DNA of 64,000 nt, taken from positions 45,185,691 to 45,249,690 of the forward strand of contig OZ007570.1 of assembly GCA_963931925.1 (NCBI GenBank), in the 5' to 3' direction. The notes beneath the pieces are model-generated. The model saw only the letters and a list, made by a program, of their open reading frames with translations, was not told the origin of the DNA and made no database searches. The position numbers were made by a program, and so were the translations under genes. Within the stretch, counting starts at the first letter, position 1. Each line of letters opens with the position of its first letter. Below, in pieces: positions 33,941-45,745 of this stretch. This DNA comes from Onchidella celtica (taxonomy: Eukaryota > Mollusca > Gastropoda > Systellommatophora > Onchidiidae).

Positions 33941-35017
33941 GGCATTTACGTCGTCTTCTGTAGTTGCAAATCTTCATTTTTGTACCCTACTCTGCAGAGA
34001 GCAATTATATCGACCAGAGTTAAGGACGACAGTGCATACTTGTGGGAGTTGTAATTGTTTGTTGGGTATTTTATTTTTGCTTATGTTACAAGGTGTAATG
34101 CGTTTGTGCGTATCATAATCACGGGGGTGGGGCAAGTAAGTACAAATTCTGACATTGCAGATGTTGGGAGATATTGAGAAGGTAATTTTGACAGGTCAGC
34201 TGTAATAATTATTGTCCACTGAGCTCCTTGTAATTTGTTTCTCATACCTTTGACCCGATTAGTACATAACTATTTTACCGTATTGGCATACGTTGTTGGT
34301 CTTTTCGGCCACACTGACTCCTGTAATACATACTAAAATGTCGCGCCGTTTTGTGAGCATAATTGTGTGTATGTAAATTATGACTGTTGCTGGCAATTAT
34401 CAATCACGTCACATTTTATTGTATATTATTGTAAGTAAATATAGTATAAATTGTACTAAGCAGGAAGGTGCGCAGAGAGTGAATGACAGAGTGCGTTCTG
34501 TTATTTTTTTTTCCCTTTAATAAATGTCTTTTCAAAGCTTATTTGCATGATTCATCTGTATATTTTGAATTGGCAGTCAGACCAACAATAAACTTAAACT
34601 AAACTATATTACAATGCAAATTATGGGTACTAGGGCCAACGACGAGGAGGTCATTGAAGAAACGTCAAACTTAGTGAAAAAAATATTCCAAATAATAATG
34701 AAATTACTAGGAAAAAAAAACATCAGTGCTCGAGTCTTCGATACCCAAATGTACGAATCGGGTTAAACCATAGATAAATAATATCCCTAGTCTGTGGGTT
34801 AAACGATTAGCTATTGAAAGCCGTGCACAAAATGCCGGCGACTGAAAATTTGAAAGTGGTCCTCAAATTGGGCAAACAAAATATGAGTGTTGCTCTAGCT
34901 AACAAGAAATGGAATCTTGAGGGCATTCTTGTACTTGGGTTTACAGTGTGGCTGTTATATCCTCTATTCTGGTGTTCTTTAATCTCATAAAGAGTTTTTG
35001 TTCTACTTCTTTTTTTT
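33941..35017. other. Unique sequence, nothing recognised
   Basis: T-run near 34505-34513 and A-run near 34711-34720. No gene was recognised. Confidence 0.35.
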
Positions 35018-35218
35018 CTATCAACCATCGCTAAACGCATTCAAAGTACCAACGACGGGAAAAACGCCTACAGCAAAGTATGGCCTTTTTATTGGCGCGA
35101 CATAAATGCGTTCATATTTTATAGGGTCTTAATTTAAGTAATTCAAAACAGAGGTAAAATCAGTCCTGCATCGGAAATTATATCTACTGACTGACTGATG
35201 ATGTCACACTTAAGCCTA
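35018..35218 (+). repeat. Dispersed repeat E, copy 1
   Basis: Shares with 44953-45166 the words ATCAACCATC(G/A)CTAAAC, GGAAAAACG(C/T)CTA, GTTCATATTTTATA, GTAATTCAAAACAGAG and TACTGACTGACTGATGATGT. The class is unknown. Confidence 0.75.
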
Positions 35219-35260
35219 GTGTGTTTAGCACAGCTAAAAAGTATATAATTGGTAAGTATG

Positions 35261-35341
35261 CGAGAAAGAGAGAGAGAGAAAGAGAGAGCGAGAAAGAGAG
35301 AGAGAGAGGAGACAGGCAGGCAGACAGACAGACAGACAGAC
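35261..35341. repeat. (GA)n then (CAGA)n microsatellite
   Basis: GAGA blocks to about 35310, then AGGCAGGCAGACAGACAGAC to 35341. Confidence 0.9.
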
Positions 35342-35430
35342 AGTTGTTATTATTTCTTGTAAACGTTTTTGGATCCACTTGTGGCGACAAGGGCAATACA
35401 GTATACTCCATTATTGTCATAGTTGTGTAA

Positions 35431-35449
35431 CCCCCCCCCCCCCCCCCCC
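35431..35449. repeat. Poly-C tract (19)
   Basis: Nineteen uninterrupted C. Confidence 0.95.
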
Positions 35450-35846
35450 ATTATTTTGTCATTTACAAAACAAAGCTTTCATCTGAGTTGAGAGTATCCA
35501 ACCCTCTGCATCCTCACATTGTTCAAGTCTGGCCCATATTATATGAAAGGTTTGCCTTTGTCTGCTTTCGCTTATTTCGAGACTGATGAAGAAAGGACGT
35601 TTTGTTGTTGTTTTTATCTCCTCGCAAATTGTGAAATTCTAAATACAGGAATATTATCTCAAGTACCAAAAATATAGCTTTTCATGTGTGTTCAGATCAT
35701 AAGAGGGGAACTCAAGGGCCAGCGTGCTTGCTGTATTTTTTTGGTGTTTATTTGATTGCTGAAATAACGCGGCATTAGCGATTAATTCAGGCATATTGCT
35801 CGTGGGCGGAGATCTCAGGGGATGGGAGACACTGGATGTATCGATC

Positions 35847-35940
<94 letters not shown>

Positions 35941-36317
35941 GTACTCATCTGTTTCTCGTTGATCTCATTAAATCCCTCCTAATTGGTCGCTCATCTTCGC
36001 CCCCTTTACTCCCGGTATTTCTTTTTTTCCTGCCATTAAAATAACACCGAAAACTCCTTTTGCTATTTTGCTATGTAGTCAAACGTCGGGGCAGTTATTT
36101 CAGCGTTAAGAGTGCATTAGGCGAAGGAGGTTGTTTGTGTCCATTATGGAATTGTCATCATTTCAGCGGATTTGCAACTCTCGGGGAAATATGGAAGTGG
36201 AATATGGGAAAGCGGTAGATGAATGTGAAAGGAGCGAGAAGATGTCTTACTGACAAAGACAAAAATTTGTGGAATAGATCAAGGATTTGTTAAAATGAGA
36301 CGTGCCTTATAACACCC
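35450..36317. other. Unique sequence around a GA microsatellite
   Basis: A perfect (GA)n of about 84 bp lies at 35855-35938. The flanks show no gene. Confidence 0.6.
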
Positions 36318-36945
36318 CTCCCTCAGTGGGTTATTGGTGGCCGTCTGTGATGTTTCCACTGTCTCTCACTAACTTTCTTCTGACACCAGCCGTGATGGGC
36401 ACGGCACAAACACACTAAATAATCGACTATCTCTCTTCTATAAGTTATAACAAACGATATCTGTATTGCTTATATATATACAATAATTATTAATTCATTC
36501 AATAATAATAGGAACATAGGTCATACAATTTCATGTGAATTTCGATGGAATGAAGTTGATGCAAATCAGTACATGATAATTAAAAGGCTTCGTAATATTC
36601 AATTTCTAGCACATTTTATAAAACACACGGGTACATTCAGCTTAAGGAAACCTCTCCTTTAGGGGTGTATGGCGCTATCTGGGCACTGGTTCTTCCTCTC
36701 TACTCTGGCTTGACTGCGCAGTTAGATCAACAGGTATCGGCAGGTACCAATAGGTCGGGAAGCCAAGAAGCCACGAAGCCACGATGTCGTTAATCAAAGT
36801 ACAAGAAGTTGAGAAGCCAAGAAGGTGTTGTTCTTCCTCCTCTGTAGAAAAACAATCGCAACTTCCTAATCTACTGCTGGAAGGCATGACTTCCATACTT
36901 ACTCCATGACGGATATTCATCATTAATACCTTTAACCGCTGACAC
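36318..36945 (-). mobile_element. Possible internal part of an LTR-like element
   Basis: It follows the LTR-like block below on the minus strand and contains an 82-codon frame (36675-36923) that I do not recognise. It ends near a purine tract GAGGGAGGGG followed by TGTTATAAGG (minus strand, around 36310-36325), which could be a polypurine tract with a truncated 3' LTR. No gag or pol motif is present. Confidence 0.2.
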
Positions 36946-37704
36946 TGTTATAAGTCAGGCTGCAGCTCCCATACTCCATAGACTCCCATATAGGCAATAG
37001 AATAAACGATCAATACAGTTTTAATGATATTTACACGTTCCCCACGAAGAATAACGCTCTCTCTAACAGACCCCATCCTATAAGGTTTCGTAACATATAT
37101 ATAACGGCGTTTCCGTGACTCTCTCAGAGGCAGTAGTTATACCAAAGTAAACCCCCTAGATTTAGGTTGTACAATTATGAACATTAAGTAAAATACACAT
37201 ACATCGTACAATTAACTTACCACTCAGCAACAGCTCAAATGCCGACAAGATACCAACGATACCACGCTCTGACAAAGGATGTTTGCGGGTTCCCTGACCT
37301 TCCCCACTCACAAGACTAGTACAAAGTTACAGTTGCAGTTGTGGTCTCCTCTTCGGCACGAAGCTGGTGAGTGCTCTCAGCGGTCTGAAGTTGGAAGGAG
37401 CGTTCGGGGATTTATACCCAGTCAGGTAGCGTCCCAAGACGCTCACCGAGTGTACATTAGTTATCCAAATAGCCACCCCCGTCGACTCCACGTCAAATAC
37501 TATTGAAGCATCTCTACCCCCCAAGCAATTCCCAGGTGATCTGATCGTCAAGTACGGCGGTCAGGTAAACACTACCCTTTTCGGGTGTCAACGCTTTCCG
37601 TGGCATCCCGTACTTTCCCCCTCTGGCCTACAATAACTCTGTCTCCCCGCCGTCAACTATCTTCCCACGCTATTTATACCTTGCCAATCTGTGACCCTGT
37701 TACA
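36946..37704 (-). mobile_element. LTR-like block (candidate)
   Basis: On the minus strand it begins TGTAACAGGGTCACAG and ends CTGACTTATAACA (TG...CA). It has two TATA boxes (AAGGTATAAATAGCG near 37663, and GGGTATAAATCCCC near 37415), an ATTAAA near the end, and a donor-like TGGTAAGTTAATT. No second copy and no target duplication were found, so it could instead be an ordinary promoter region. Confidence 0.3.
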
Positions 37705-37720
37705 CCGTCCCCGGCAGGGT

Positions 37721-37803
37721 GTCCTTTTGTCCTCTCATTCTGCTATATTCTCTCAGTCGTCTTGCCGCCTCCTAGCACAATGTAGCCTTGCTTGCTCCCC
37801 CCT
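37721..37803 (+). repeat. Dispersed repeat F, copy 1
   Basis: CCTTTTGTCCTCTCATTCTG, CTATATTCTCTCAGTCGTCT and TTGCTTGCTCC align with 41695-41790. The class is unknown. Confidence 0.5.
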
Positions 37804-38342
37804 CCCCAATTTTTGACTCTCGAAGAGCCTCAAATTGAGACGCGATAAACTTAAAAGGACAGTGAGTGAATGAGTGTTGAGTTCATTTTTTTTTCGTATT
37901 CTTTAACTTCGTCTTGTATATTATAATGAATTAATGGACGAGTGAATGGATGAATGAGTGATTGAATGGATTTTGTTCACGAAACATGAGTCAGCGGTCT
38001 GTGTAGCTGATATTGCGTATCGTTGTAGGAGAAGATTATCTAGGAAAACAAAAGAGCCTGTCAGAGGGTTGGTAGCGAGTGACACTTTCTGAAACAAGAT
38101 AAGTGGAGAGAGAGGAAAAATAAAAGGCTATACTTACGAGGGAATAAATGCTTGATAATGGATGTGGGGAAACCATAAAGGAAAGAAAATTTTCTGATCG
38201 ATTAGTAACCTCGTGCAGTCGAAGACAATTTGGTAACGATGTTGATTTTATAGTAATGCATGTATCTATGCAAATCCGTTCAGGTTGCATAGTAACAAGT
38301 AAACTATTTCATTCAGAACATAGCGGTATAATATGAAGATGC
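37804..38342. other. Unique sequence, nothing recognised
   Basis: A GAATGA/GTGA-rich patch near 37925-37970. No gene was recognised. Confidence 0.3.
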
Positions 38343-38745
38343 CATTGCGTTTAAAAACGGAAAAAGTACTCAAATATACTGAAATGCTTGTTTGAAGAAA
38401 TTAATATCCATATTAAGTGACAGTCACCATCCCCTGTTTCACCAAGTTTCTAGATCATCCAAGAGCAACAGAATATGAAAGCAAACAGAGAAGGATACAG
38501 AAGATCGTTTTTGCTCTCCGCAGTTCGCCTCAACAAGAACTTTACCTACACGTGTGCCATATTTCACTAAGTTCCTTACCATATGACTTCATGTATGCCT
38601 GTTATCCAGGTTATTGAATTGTGATAGATGTTTATGCAATGATGTGGAACATGTTGTGTATACTCTACATGTATGTACTCTTAAACATTCTATGAAAGAG
38701 AATTTCTCTCACGGGGTAATAAAACGATTCTTTTCTATCTTATTT
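38343..38745 (+). mobile_element. Dispersed repeat H, longer copy 1
   Basis: Aligns along its length with 58416-58855: AAAAAGTACTCAAAT, CAGTCACC(A/T)(T/C)CCCCTGTTTCA, TTTCTAGATCATCCA, ACGTGTGCCATATTTC, CTTAAACATTCTATGAAAGA and a 3' end AATAAAACGATTCTTTTCTA with TATCTTAT. Its 3' half matches the shorter minus-strand copies at 18951 and 41023. Confidence 0.75.
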
Positions 38746-39788
38746 GAGTGTGTCCCATCGGGCGGGTTTTGTTGGTGTAAATAATTTCCCTTTTCCCGAC
38801 GATTCTTGTGATCCCAGAGCATTGGCTGAAATTTATCATTATATTGTTGACAGAAGAGATCCTTCCCTCACTCCATTTCAGGCGTACAAAAGACATTAAC
38901 TTGAAATTTGCCGCTACGGCTTGAAAGGGATTTGGCACAAAAGCAGAGCATTATAATTTCGAAATTCTGCCTTTACGACTGGGGCCGCGGACTCCTCCTC
39001 ATCTCCCCCATCTCCTGATCCTCTTTTCCCCGTCCACTATTGCCTCAATTTACGACGTTGAGATGGATTGACCAAAGAAAACGAAATTTGCTATCGACAG
39101 CATTGGAAAGCTGAAGGATGCGGACCTGACAGTGGCCTGGAATCTGATATCGATTGCCAAAAAAAAAAAAAAACCTCTTTCTTCACGTGCCTTCTCCATT
39201 CTCTGTTTGCGTCTTGAGGCCCCTAAAAGCATTAAAATTTGGGGCAGTAATTGCACTTGCAATTTTCCAGGTTCATCATTCACTTTGTAAATTTATTCAA
39301 GCTTTTCTTTTGTGGCGTTGATGCGGAATCGAGGATCTCAGCCTGTTGTTATTTGAACTGATCAGTGCAATGCTTGTTATTTCTCCTTGTTGTGCTGTAT
39401 TTTATTTCGTGTAGAGAACGTGTGGGTGCGGATAGTTTTGAAAGACAGTTGTGAACAATTGAAAATGGAATTTGTTGTGATGGAAAATGAAGTTGCTGAC
39501 ATTCACCGCTGTTTTTTCAAAAATGTTTTTGTTTCTCTTTCGTGTTATCCATTCCTGTCAATATCACTCTCTCAAGAGAAGCATTGTGGAAAATACTTCA
39601 CCGGCGTAGGTTTTGATATTGTGTTTCACTGATTTGGGGCGTCTTGGAGGTTATTTGTTTTTTTTTGTTTTTTGTTTGTTTGTTCCCAATTTGTGATTCA
39701 ACCATGTCGTTGAGAAATGTAGCAGTTTACTTTGGAGGGGATTTGAGGATGGGAGGGGGTTGGGACGGGGGTGTGTAGCTCAAGTCTC
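38746..39788. other. Unique sequence, nothing recognised
   Basis: A15 near 39160-39174. The frame at 39387-39632 has no motif. Confidence 0.35.
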
Positions 39789-39999
39789 ATGGTCCACAGA
39801 GTCATGTCTGTTTTGACTCAGTGCATGAGATCTCTCGTTCTGGTAACTGATTTAAGACAGTTTTGACGTGCCCGAACCAGTGAAACAGACCGGTATCGAT
39901 TTAAGTCCTGCCATTGCGTGAGGTCTCGTTTAACTCCATAGTCCACACCTCTGAACTATAACCGAGACAAGACAAACCTGACTCAGTGCGCCAGCGGCC
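39789..39999 (+). mobile_element. MITE M1, copy
   Basis: About 211 bp. The left end TGGTCCACAGAGTCATGTCT is followed by GTTTTGACTCAGTGCATGAG and GTTTTGACGTGCCCGAACCA. The right end CCTGACTCAGTGCGCCAGCGG is the inverted counterpart. Confidence 0.65.
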
Positions 40000-41022
40000 T
40001 GAATTCGAATCGTCACAATTTTATTATGGATGGAAAAAGACATCGTCTCAGTGCAGTAACACATCAACTCAGATTTCAGTGAGAACTTTTCCAGCCAGAA
40101 TCTTTTCTCACCCCGAAGGTCAGAAGATGAAATGATTAAACTTTTATGTGCGATTTCCAAGGTTTCAAAAAGAAATGCACGATAAAAGAGTGCAAAGGAC
40201 AGTAGTGAATCGTCGTGCGGCTGTAAATAATATATTACGTATTTTGAAATGGAGAAAGCAAAGTGTTTTACTCAATGATCGATTTGGTATTGGAAGGATC
40301 AACAGGGTAGTGGTAGGAGTAAAAAGGAACTCAACAAAAAACTTTGATGAGATATCCAATTTTGGGTTCCTTTATGCCGGACCATTTCTCAAAGGTCTTG
40401 ATTGTATTGAAGCTGTCGAAAGATTTTTGTTTGTCCAGCTTCTTTCTATCTTTCACTCACTCACTCTCTCACTCACTGTCTCACTCTTACTCTTTCTATC
40501 ACTCACTCACTCACTCACTCATGTACTCGCATAGACACTTTTTAAAATAATATTTGTTCTTTTTGTTGTTCCTATACCCGCCCACACAATTTGAGTCAGA
40601 AAAGAAAGCCCTACAACAGGCGGATGTCAATTTACTTGCCCCGGGGAATTAAACAGCGGACAGAAGCAGACAAAAACGTGAATGTAAGTGATATTGCATG
40701 TGCGCTATTTTATCAAATACCACAATGCAGACAGTGTTTAACTTACAACGCTAAAGTGGAACCAGGAACATAAGTGAGTGTGGGTTATTGTGTTAAAAGG
40801 CTGTCGCACGAAACAAATTGCTGCAATAATTTTGGTAGTTGACCAGGCAGTGCAATTATGTGTGTGTAATTTGTCTAACAAGAATGTAGAATAATTTTTC
40901 GGGAGCAGATGTGAAGGAGAGATTTTCTAGGATCATATTGTTGTGCCTATCTCAAATAGGTTTGCGTTCTTCGATGTTTTTTTCCTCTTCTGATTTTCGC
41001 AAATTCCACTCGAAATCTAAAG
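40000..41022. other. Unique sequence with a CTCA repeat
   Basis: (CTCA)n lies around 40456-40521 and gives a spurious tail to the plus frame 40148-40534. That frame has basic N-terminal residues but no recognised motif. Confidence 0.35.
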
Positions 41023-41262
41023 ATAAGATAACATAAGATAGGAATCATATTAACTTTCCCAGGAGGGAAAATGCCTTTCACAGAGTGTTTAAGAGCACAG
41101 ACATGGTACACACATCATCTAGCATAGGTATCATTATATAGACGTAGGCCTATATCACAGCTCAACAAACTCAAAAACAGGCACAGATGAAATAACGTGG
41201 CAAGGGACCTTCGTGAAATACGGCACACATCTAGCTAAAGTGTCTTTTTGAGGCGAATTGTG
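41023..41262 (-). mobile_element. Dispersed repeat H, short copy 2
   Basis: Minus-strand 3' end ...GTGCTCTTAAACACTCTGTG, AAAGGCATTTTCCCTCC and a tail of TTATCTTATGTTATCTTATC. It parallels the copy at 18951-19203, including TGTGCCGTATTTCACGAA. Confidence 0.7.
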
Positions 41263-42596
41263 GAGGGCACAAAGGATCCTGTGCCGTTCTGTGAACCCCG
41301 GAAGGGCTTTGGACTGTTTCTGATAGGTGTAAAGAATTTAAAAAAAAAAAAAAAAATGTTGCTATTCACGTGCATAGTGTGTTATGTAATTTCTTATCAT
41401 AATTTGGTTTTAGCACCAGTCTTAACCGCGTTTGCAGTGCGGCTGTGCTTTTGTTCCAAAAATAAGCGAAAGATTCTGACGTTTTCTTCCTGGAATAGAA
41501 TTAATACTCATGACACCCCCCCCCCCCCCCCCCCCCCCCGTGAACGTGAAGTTTTACCAGCACTGCCCTAAAGCCCCTATAACCTGTCAGTAGGACAGAG
41601 TAAACCCAAGCAGACCAGACCAGAGCAGAGCAGAAACGCTTTGTGTTCAGACTGCGGAGCGCGGATGGTTGGTGGGCGCTTCTGGTAAGGACTCCTTCTG
41701 TCCTGTTGTTCTGTTATATTCTGTCTTTCGTCTTGCTTTTGCCTAAGACAACGCGGCCGTTATAGTATCGACGTGCTTGCTCCAAACTCAGAAGACTGCC
41801 ATGCAGAACAGAGCACCCAGGGAGGCTTGAACACCCTCTCAGGGCCGAGCAGAACGATCAGATATAAAGTCCTATTGATTTTGTACTGCTCAGCTCAGCA
41901 TTGCTTTGCAGTGATCGCACTTTGAACACCTGCATTGCAACTAGGATAACATTTTATATTCACTCCTCTTGCCCTCAGTTTGCGAGCCCATCTACTCGTA
42001 TTATAACGTCGCGAGGTTGTGAATGCATATGGCGTCTGTGCATGGTCTGATTTCCTTTTTGAACCTGACCATGTATGCCTGATAGCATTTTCCTGTTCTA
42101 GACAGTCACGGCGGTAATTTCATTCTGCCTATCAAGTGGTGGCATCACCCATGCTTGCATGTAGAATTAACAGCGGCCATGTCAGTTCTGACGATTGAAG
42201 ATCAATGGATGGTCGCATTCGTGAAGAGGCATGACTGAAGATTAGACCCCCCCCCCCCCCGGCCCTTTCCCCTTTCTGTTTGCCGTTTACGGACAAGGAC
42301 TGTATAAGCAATTCTAGGTCAAATTCACTTTTTGGCATCATTTGATAGAATGGCTTGTGCTCTTGTCTTTTTATCTGGGTGGGGGGCATCTACTAAACCT
42401 GGAACGGCACAAGCATCTGCTGGCAGACAAGATATATATTCCCTAAATTTTCTGAGTAAACGTGGAAAGATCCTATCATACTAAGCCCGGTCAGACACAG
42501 TCTCTCTCAGCTTCTGTTATCTCTTGTGTGCGTTTCGCTGGCAGCAATTGGCTGTGGCGTTCTGGGTCCTTCTATGATACCCGCCTTTTACATGCA
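41263..42596. other. Unique sequence with poly-C runs and repeat F
   Basis: A17 near 41339-41356, C24 at 41516-41539 and C14 at 42247-42260. Repeat F copy 2 lies at 41695-41790 (TCCTGTTGTTCTGTTATATT, CTGTCTTTCGTCTTG, GTGCTTGCTCC). Part of it recurs faintly near 46535-46585 (GGCCGTTATCGTGCCGACG). Confidence 0.45.
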
Positions 42597-42715
42597 ATTT
42601 TGTACCACTAGTACCGTTTCCCCGTCAGCACAAAATGGAAATTGAGCAAAGAATAAAGTCAGGCGCAGCACGAAATGTTGTCATCTGTAAACTTTTGTTT
42701 TTTGGTGTGCGTGGT
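42597..42715 (+). repeat. Dispersed repeat G, copy 1
   Basis: Aligns with 54536-54660: TGGAAATTGA(G/A)(C/G)AAAGA, CAGGC(G/A)C(A/G)GC, GTAAAC..TTTTGTTTTTTGGT. The class is unknown. Confidence 0.55.
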
Positions 42716-42995
42716 CTTGTTCCATAAGACGGCAGTTCGTTAATGTTTTTATTTTCTTTTGCGCCCCTTTTGTGGCCAAAGAAGGTTGGGGAGAAATCTC
42801 CTGGGGGAAAAAATAATACAGCACCGCAGTTGTGGAGACCAAGAAATGAACTATTTTTCACTCAGACAGACTTGCTACAGAATGAAAGAGGAAGTCGAGA
42901 TTTGGAAGGAAGGGGACCAGAGGCTGTAATGATGATTGTGAGAACTGTAGAAGCTGTGGCAAAAATTAAATAATTATAATGTCTTTTCATTGGAC

Positions 42996-43195
42996 TTTTT
43001 GGAAATGTCTATAGCCACTCACTTCGATGATAGTACTAGAGATGAATCGACCTTTTAGAAAGTTTCATAGCCACTCATTTCGGTGAAAGTACTAGAGATG
43101 CATCGATAAAATGAAAGTACCAGTCATGAATAGACTTTTAGGAAACTTTGAGAAACTTTCATAGCCATTTATGTCGTTGATAATTCTAGAAATGA
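42996..43195. repeat. Diverged minisatellite, about 60-85 bp units
   Basis: ATAGCCACTCACTTCGATGA, ATAGCCACTCATTTCGGTGA and ATAGCCATTTATGTCGTTGA, each followed by (A)(G/A)T(A/T)CTAGA(G/A)ATG, occur at about 43012, 43069 and 43160. Confidence 0.7.
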
Positions 43196-43936
43196 AGAAA
43201 ACACACTTTACACTTCTTGCCTGCTTATTTCTTGTCACTCGAAGGCAGCATTCTGTAAGAAGACATGGCTTGAGGAAGGGATATTCTTTCAAAGTATTAG
43301 CATTTTAGATTGAAGAAATTCTTGACATTTATTATAGTTTATTGAAACAAATGGGCCAGCGGTGAAGAGAAAAAGGCGAGATCTGTGAATCTGTGGAGGC
43401 ATTATTTGTGTTACGGGAGAAAGTCGTTAGGAACCCAGGCAACAGGACATCCAACCGGGGAAGACAAAATGACCGTTGATCTCATGATACTGTGTCCATC
43501 TCATGTGTCGTCATGGAATCTAAATTAGAAAAGCAAAAAAAAAAGAAAAAAGAGAGAAATCTTTCTCCCTGGAGACGCAAAAGCGTAGGGAAATATGTAA
43601 ATGTTACAGGCAACACAAATATTGGCCCGCTTCTTTTGGACAACTTCATGAATTTTTATTAAATTTTGGAGAGTTTCGCCATGGAATTGCTTTTGTTTTC
43701 TTTCCCACATCCTCGCCCAACTCCGCCTTATGCGCTTAACATTTTCATTAAGTGTATTATGTCTCTTTGTGTGGTTGTTTGTTTCAAACTTGACATGGCC
43801 TGTTTTTAACTCTACATGGACGTGTCTAGTTCTGTTCTCCTGTAACAATAGGACCTCAAACCGGGGTTTGAAGAATAAATATTTTCTGTGGACAGAAAGA
43901 AGTGAAACAGAAGTTGGAGATTGTTGAAGGCGATCC
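43196..43936. other. Unique sequence, no gene recognised
   Basis: The 147-codon minus frame at 43525-43968 is rich in K/R/H with no recognised domain. A short self-complementary word CGCAAAAGCG lies near 43575. Confidence 0.35.
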
Positions 43937-44220
43937 CCACGTGAAAGACAGGATGAGACAGATGTCAAAGTACCAAAAATGTCTCGGTTATTCCAGGTTT
44001 AATGATGCCTACGTGAAAGACAGGATGAGACAGATGTCAAAGTACCAAAAATGTCCCGGTTATTCCAGGTTTAATGATGCCCACGTGAAAGACAGGATGA
44101 GACAGATGTCAAAGTACCAAAAATGTCCCGGTTATTCCAGGTTTAATGATGCCCACGTGAAAGACAGGATGAGACAGATCTCAAAGTACCAAAAAATGTC
44201 CTGGTTATTCCAGGTTTAAT
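43937..44220. repeat. 72-bp minisatellite, about 4 units, each a multiple of 3
   Basis: ACGTGAAAGACAGGATGAGA recurs at 43939, 44011, 44083 and 44155. In the plus frame each unit reads VKDRMRQMSKYQKCPGYSRF plus NDAH with almost no change. Unit 4 has one extra A that shifts the frame. Units 1, 3 and 4 carry the E-box palindrome CACGTG and unit 2 has TACGTG. The surrounding 105-codon frame (43902-44219) has no known domain. Confidence 0.95.
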
Positions 44221-44257
44221 CACGAAGTGTTGGCGATTTGGTCTAAGGCAAACACCG

Positions 44258-44520
44258 GGCTGGTAGTACACTGAGTCGTGCTTTGCGTCTGTTATGATTC
44301 AGTGCGTGAGGTCTCTCAAGACCGTCCTGATGCGCCTGAACTAGTGACTAGTTTCAGTGTCTTCAGTGCGCAAGATCCCGTTTTACCAGCACAATTCACA
44401 CCTCGCTGTAAAACAGAGACAATACAGGCTTAACGAAAATGTGTGGGGTCGCAGCAAGGCACGAAGCAGATCATGATAATGTCAAATAGAAACACAGACT
44501 TGACTCATTGCGCCACTAGC
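44258..44520 (+). mobile_element. MITE M1, copy with extra internal sequence
   Basis: The left end GGCTGGTAGTACACTGAGTC and the right end ACTTGACTCATTGCGCCACTAGC are inverted partners. The interior has CAGTGCGTGAGGTCTCTC and CAGTGCGCAAGATCCCG. About 65 bp near 44430-44495 are not found in the other copies. Confidence 0.6.
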
Positions 44521-44790
44521 TAGCGAATATGTTGTTTGTTAATGCGGTTTCGTTTTAAATGGTTGACAGTTTGAACATTCGTACACTGAAATTGTGGAGA
44601 ACATTTAGCCCTTTGTTTGAGACATAAGCATTCGCTTGAACATTCCTTAAACGATCGTAACCACGAAAATGTATTATGTGGACCCCAAGGGAAGAAATAT
44701 GTGTATAATCAGCAACATAGGGTAAGGGTTTAGGGTTAAAGTTAGGGCTAGTCTTTTGATTGTCTGGCATCTGTCTGAGAATACGTTTTT

Positions 44791-44939
44791 GCATTGAGTC
44801 AAGTCTGTTTTGTGTTGGTTTTGACTCAGACTTGGACATCTCTTTGAATCTGCTAGCGAGACAAGACTTGGTTCAGTCTCACATGCAGGCGAAATCCCTT
44901 TTTATAGTCCACAAAACCAAGGCAAAACAGGCCTGTTCT
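44791..44939 (+). mobile_element. MITE M1, partial copy
   Basis: GCATTGAGTCAAGTCTGTTT, GGTTTTGACTCAGACTTGGA and CAAAACAGGCCTGTTC follow the M1 order (closest to the 50007 copy), but the right terminus is missing. Confidence 0.45.
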
Positions 44940-44952
44940 ACACCTTTTTATA

Positions 44953-45166
44953 AAATCAACCATCACTAAACTCAATCAAAATACCAGCGACAGGAAAAAC
45001 GTCTATAACAGACTATGCCCTTTGTAACCGGGAGTATGGCGTCACGTGAACACGTTCATATTTTATATGTTCTTAAATCACGTAATTCAAAACAGAGCTA
45101 AAATCAAGCCTGTGTGGGAAGTGTCTACTGACTGACTGATGATGTCTCACTTTATAGGCCCAATGC
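44953..45166 (+). repeat. Dispersed repeat E, copy 2
   Basis: Aligns with 35018-35218 over its whole length. It directly follows a partial M1, which is not the case at copy 1, so E is a separate unit. Confidence 0.75.
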
Positions 45167-45582
45167 GGATAACGGCCATTTTAGTTGTCAGGACCCACGC
45201 TTCACCATGGCGATGGTAGCATTCATTTTGATTCGTTAGCTGATTTGCACTGTGAGCACTTCAGGTATCGCGAACCAATCGGTGGCGAGCTAAAAAAAAG
45301 TTCACTACAGTAAACAATGACACGCGTGTTCACGCACACGGGAGACGTCCTGTCAATTCTTTCACTTTTTTTCCCTTGTTTACACGGATGGTATGGAATC
45401 TTACCAGCTTGGATCCATCCTTTCCACCCCTGTCATAACAGACAACTGCAATGCAACCAGCAGGCATTTTAACCGCTTAGGCACATCTCGAAGACACACT
45501 CGTCAGCTGATCCACCCGCTATTTTAGGTGTCGGAAGTACAAAACAAGAACACTCTGTGACGTCATTTGCAATGGGCCTATA
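45167..45582. other. Unique sequence, nothing recognised
   Basis: No shared repeat or frame of note. Confidence 0.3.
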
Positions 45583-45745
45583 TGGTGCACTGAGTGAAGT
45601 CCATTCTGGGATTGTTTTGACTCAGTGGGCGAGGTCTCTCTTTCCGCTAGCTGACTCAAAACAGTTTTCATGGGCCTGAACTAGGGAGACAGACTGGTTT
45701 CGATCTCTCCAGTGCGCGAGGAACCGTTTGGCTCCCTAGTCCAGT
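45583..45745 (+). mobile_element. MITE M1, partial copy
   Basis: TGGTGCACTGAGTGAAGTCC, TTTTGACTCAGTGGGCGAGG, TCTCTCTTTCCGCTAGCTGA and CAAAACAGTTTTCATGGGCC are all M1 core words. The right terminus is replaced by G-rich sequence. Confidence 0.6.

Noticed and set aside
35195..35201. CTGATGA, a hammerhead ribozyme core word (also 45136-45142)
   Set aside because: No stem II followed by GAAA at the required spacing; it is just a conserved word of repeat E.
40148..40534. 128-codon plus frame
   Set aside because: No recognisable domain, and its C-terminal third is a CTCA microsatellite.
43525..43968. 147-codon minus frame
   Set aside because: Composition is biased (K, R, H, N) with a phenylalanine-rich end from a T-run; no motif.
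43937..44220. Possible CRISPR array
   Set aside because: Units are contiguous 72-bp tandem copies with no unique spacers, in a eukaryotic context.
44718..44750. Telomere-like GGGTTTAGGGTTAAAGTTAGGG, and ACCCTAACCC near 14172
   Set aside because: Only one to three imperfect units; too short to be an interstitial telomere.
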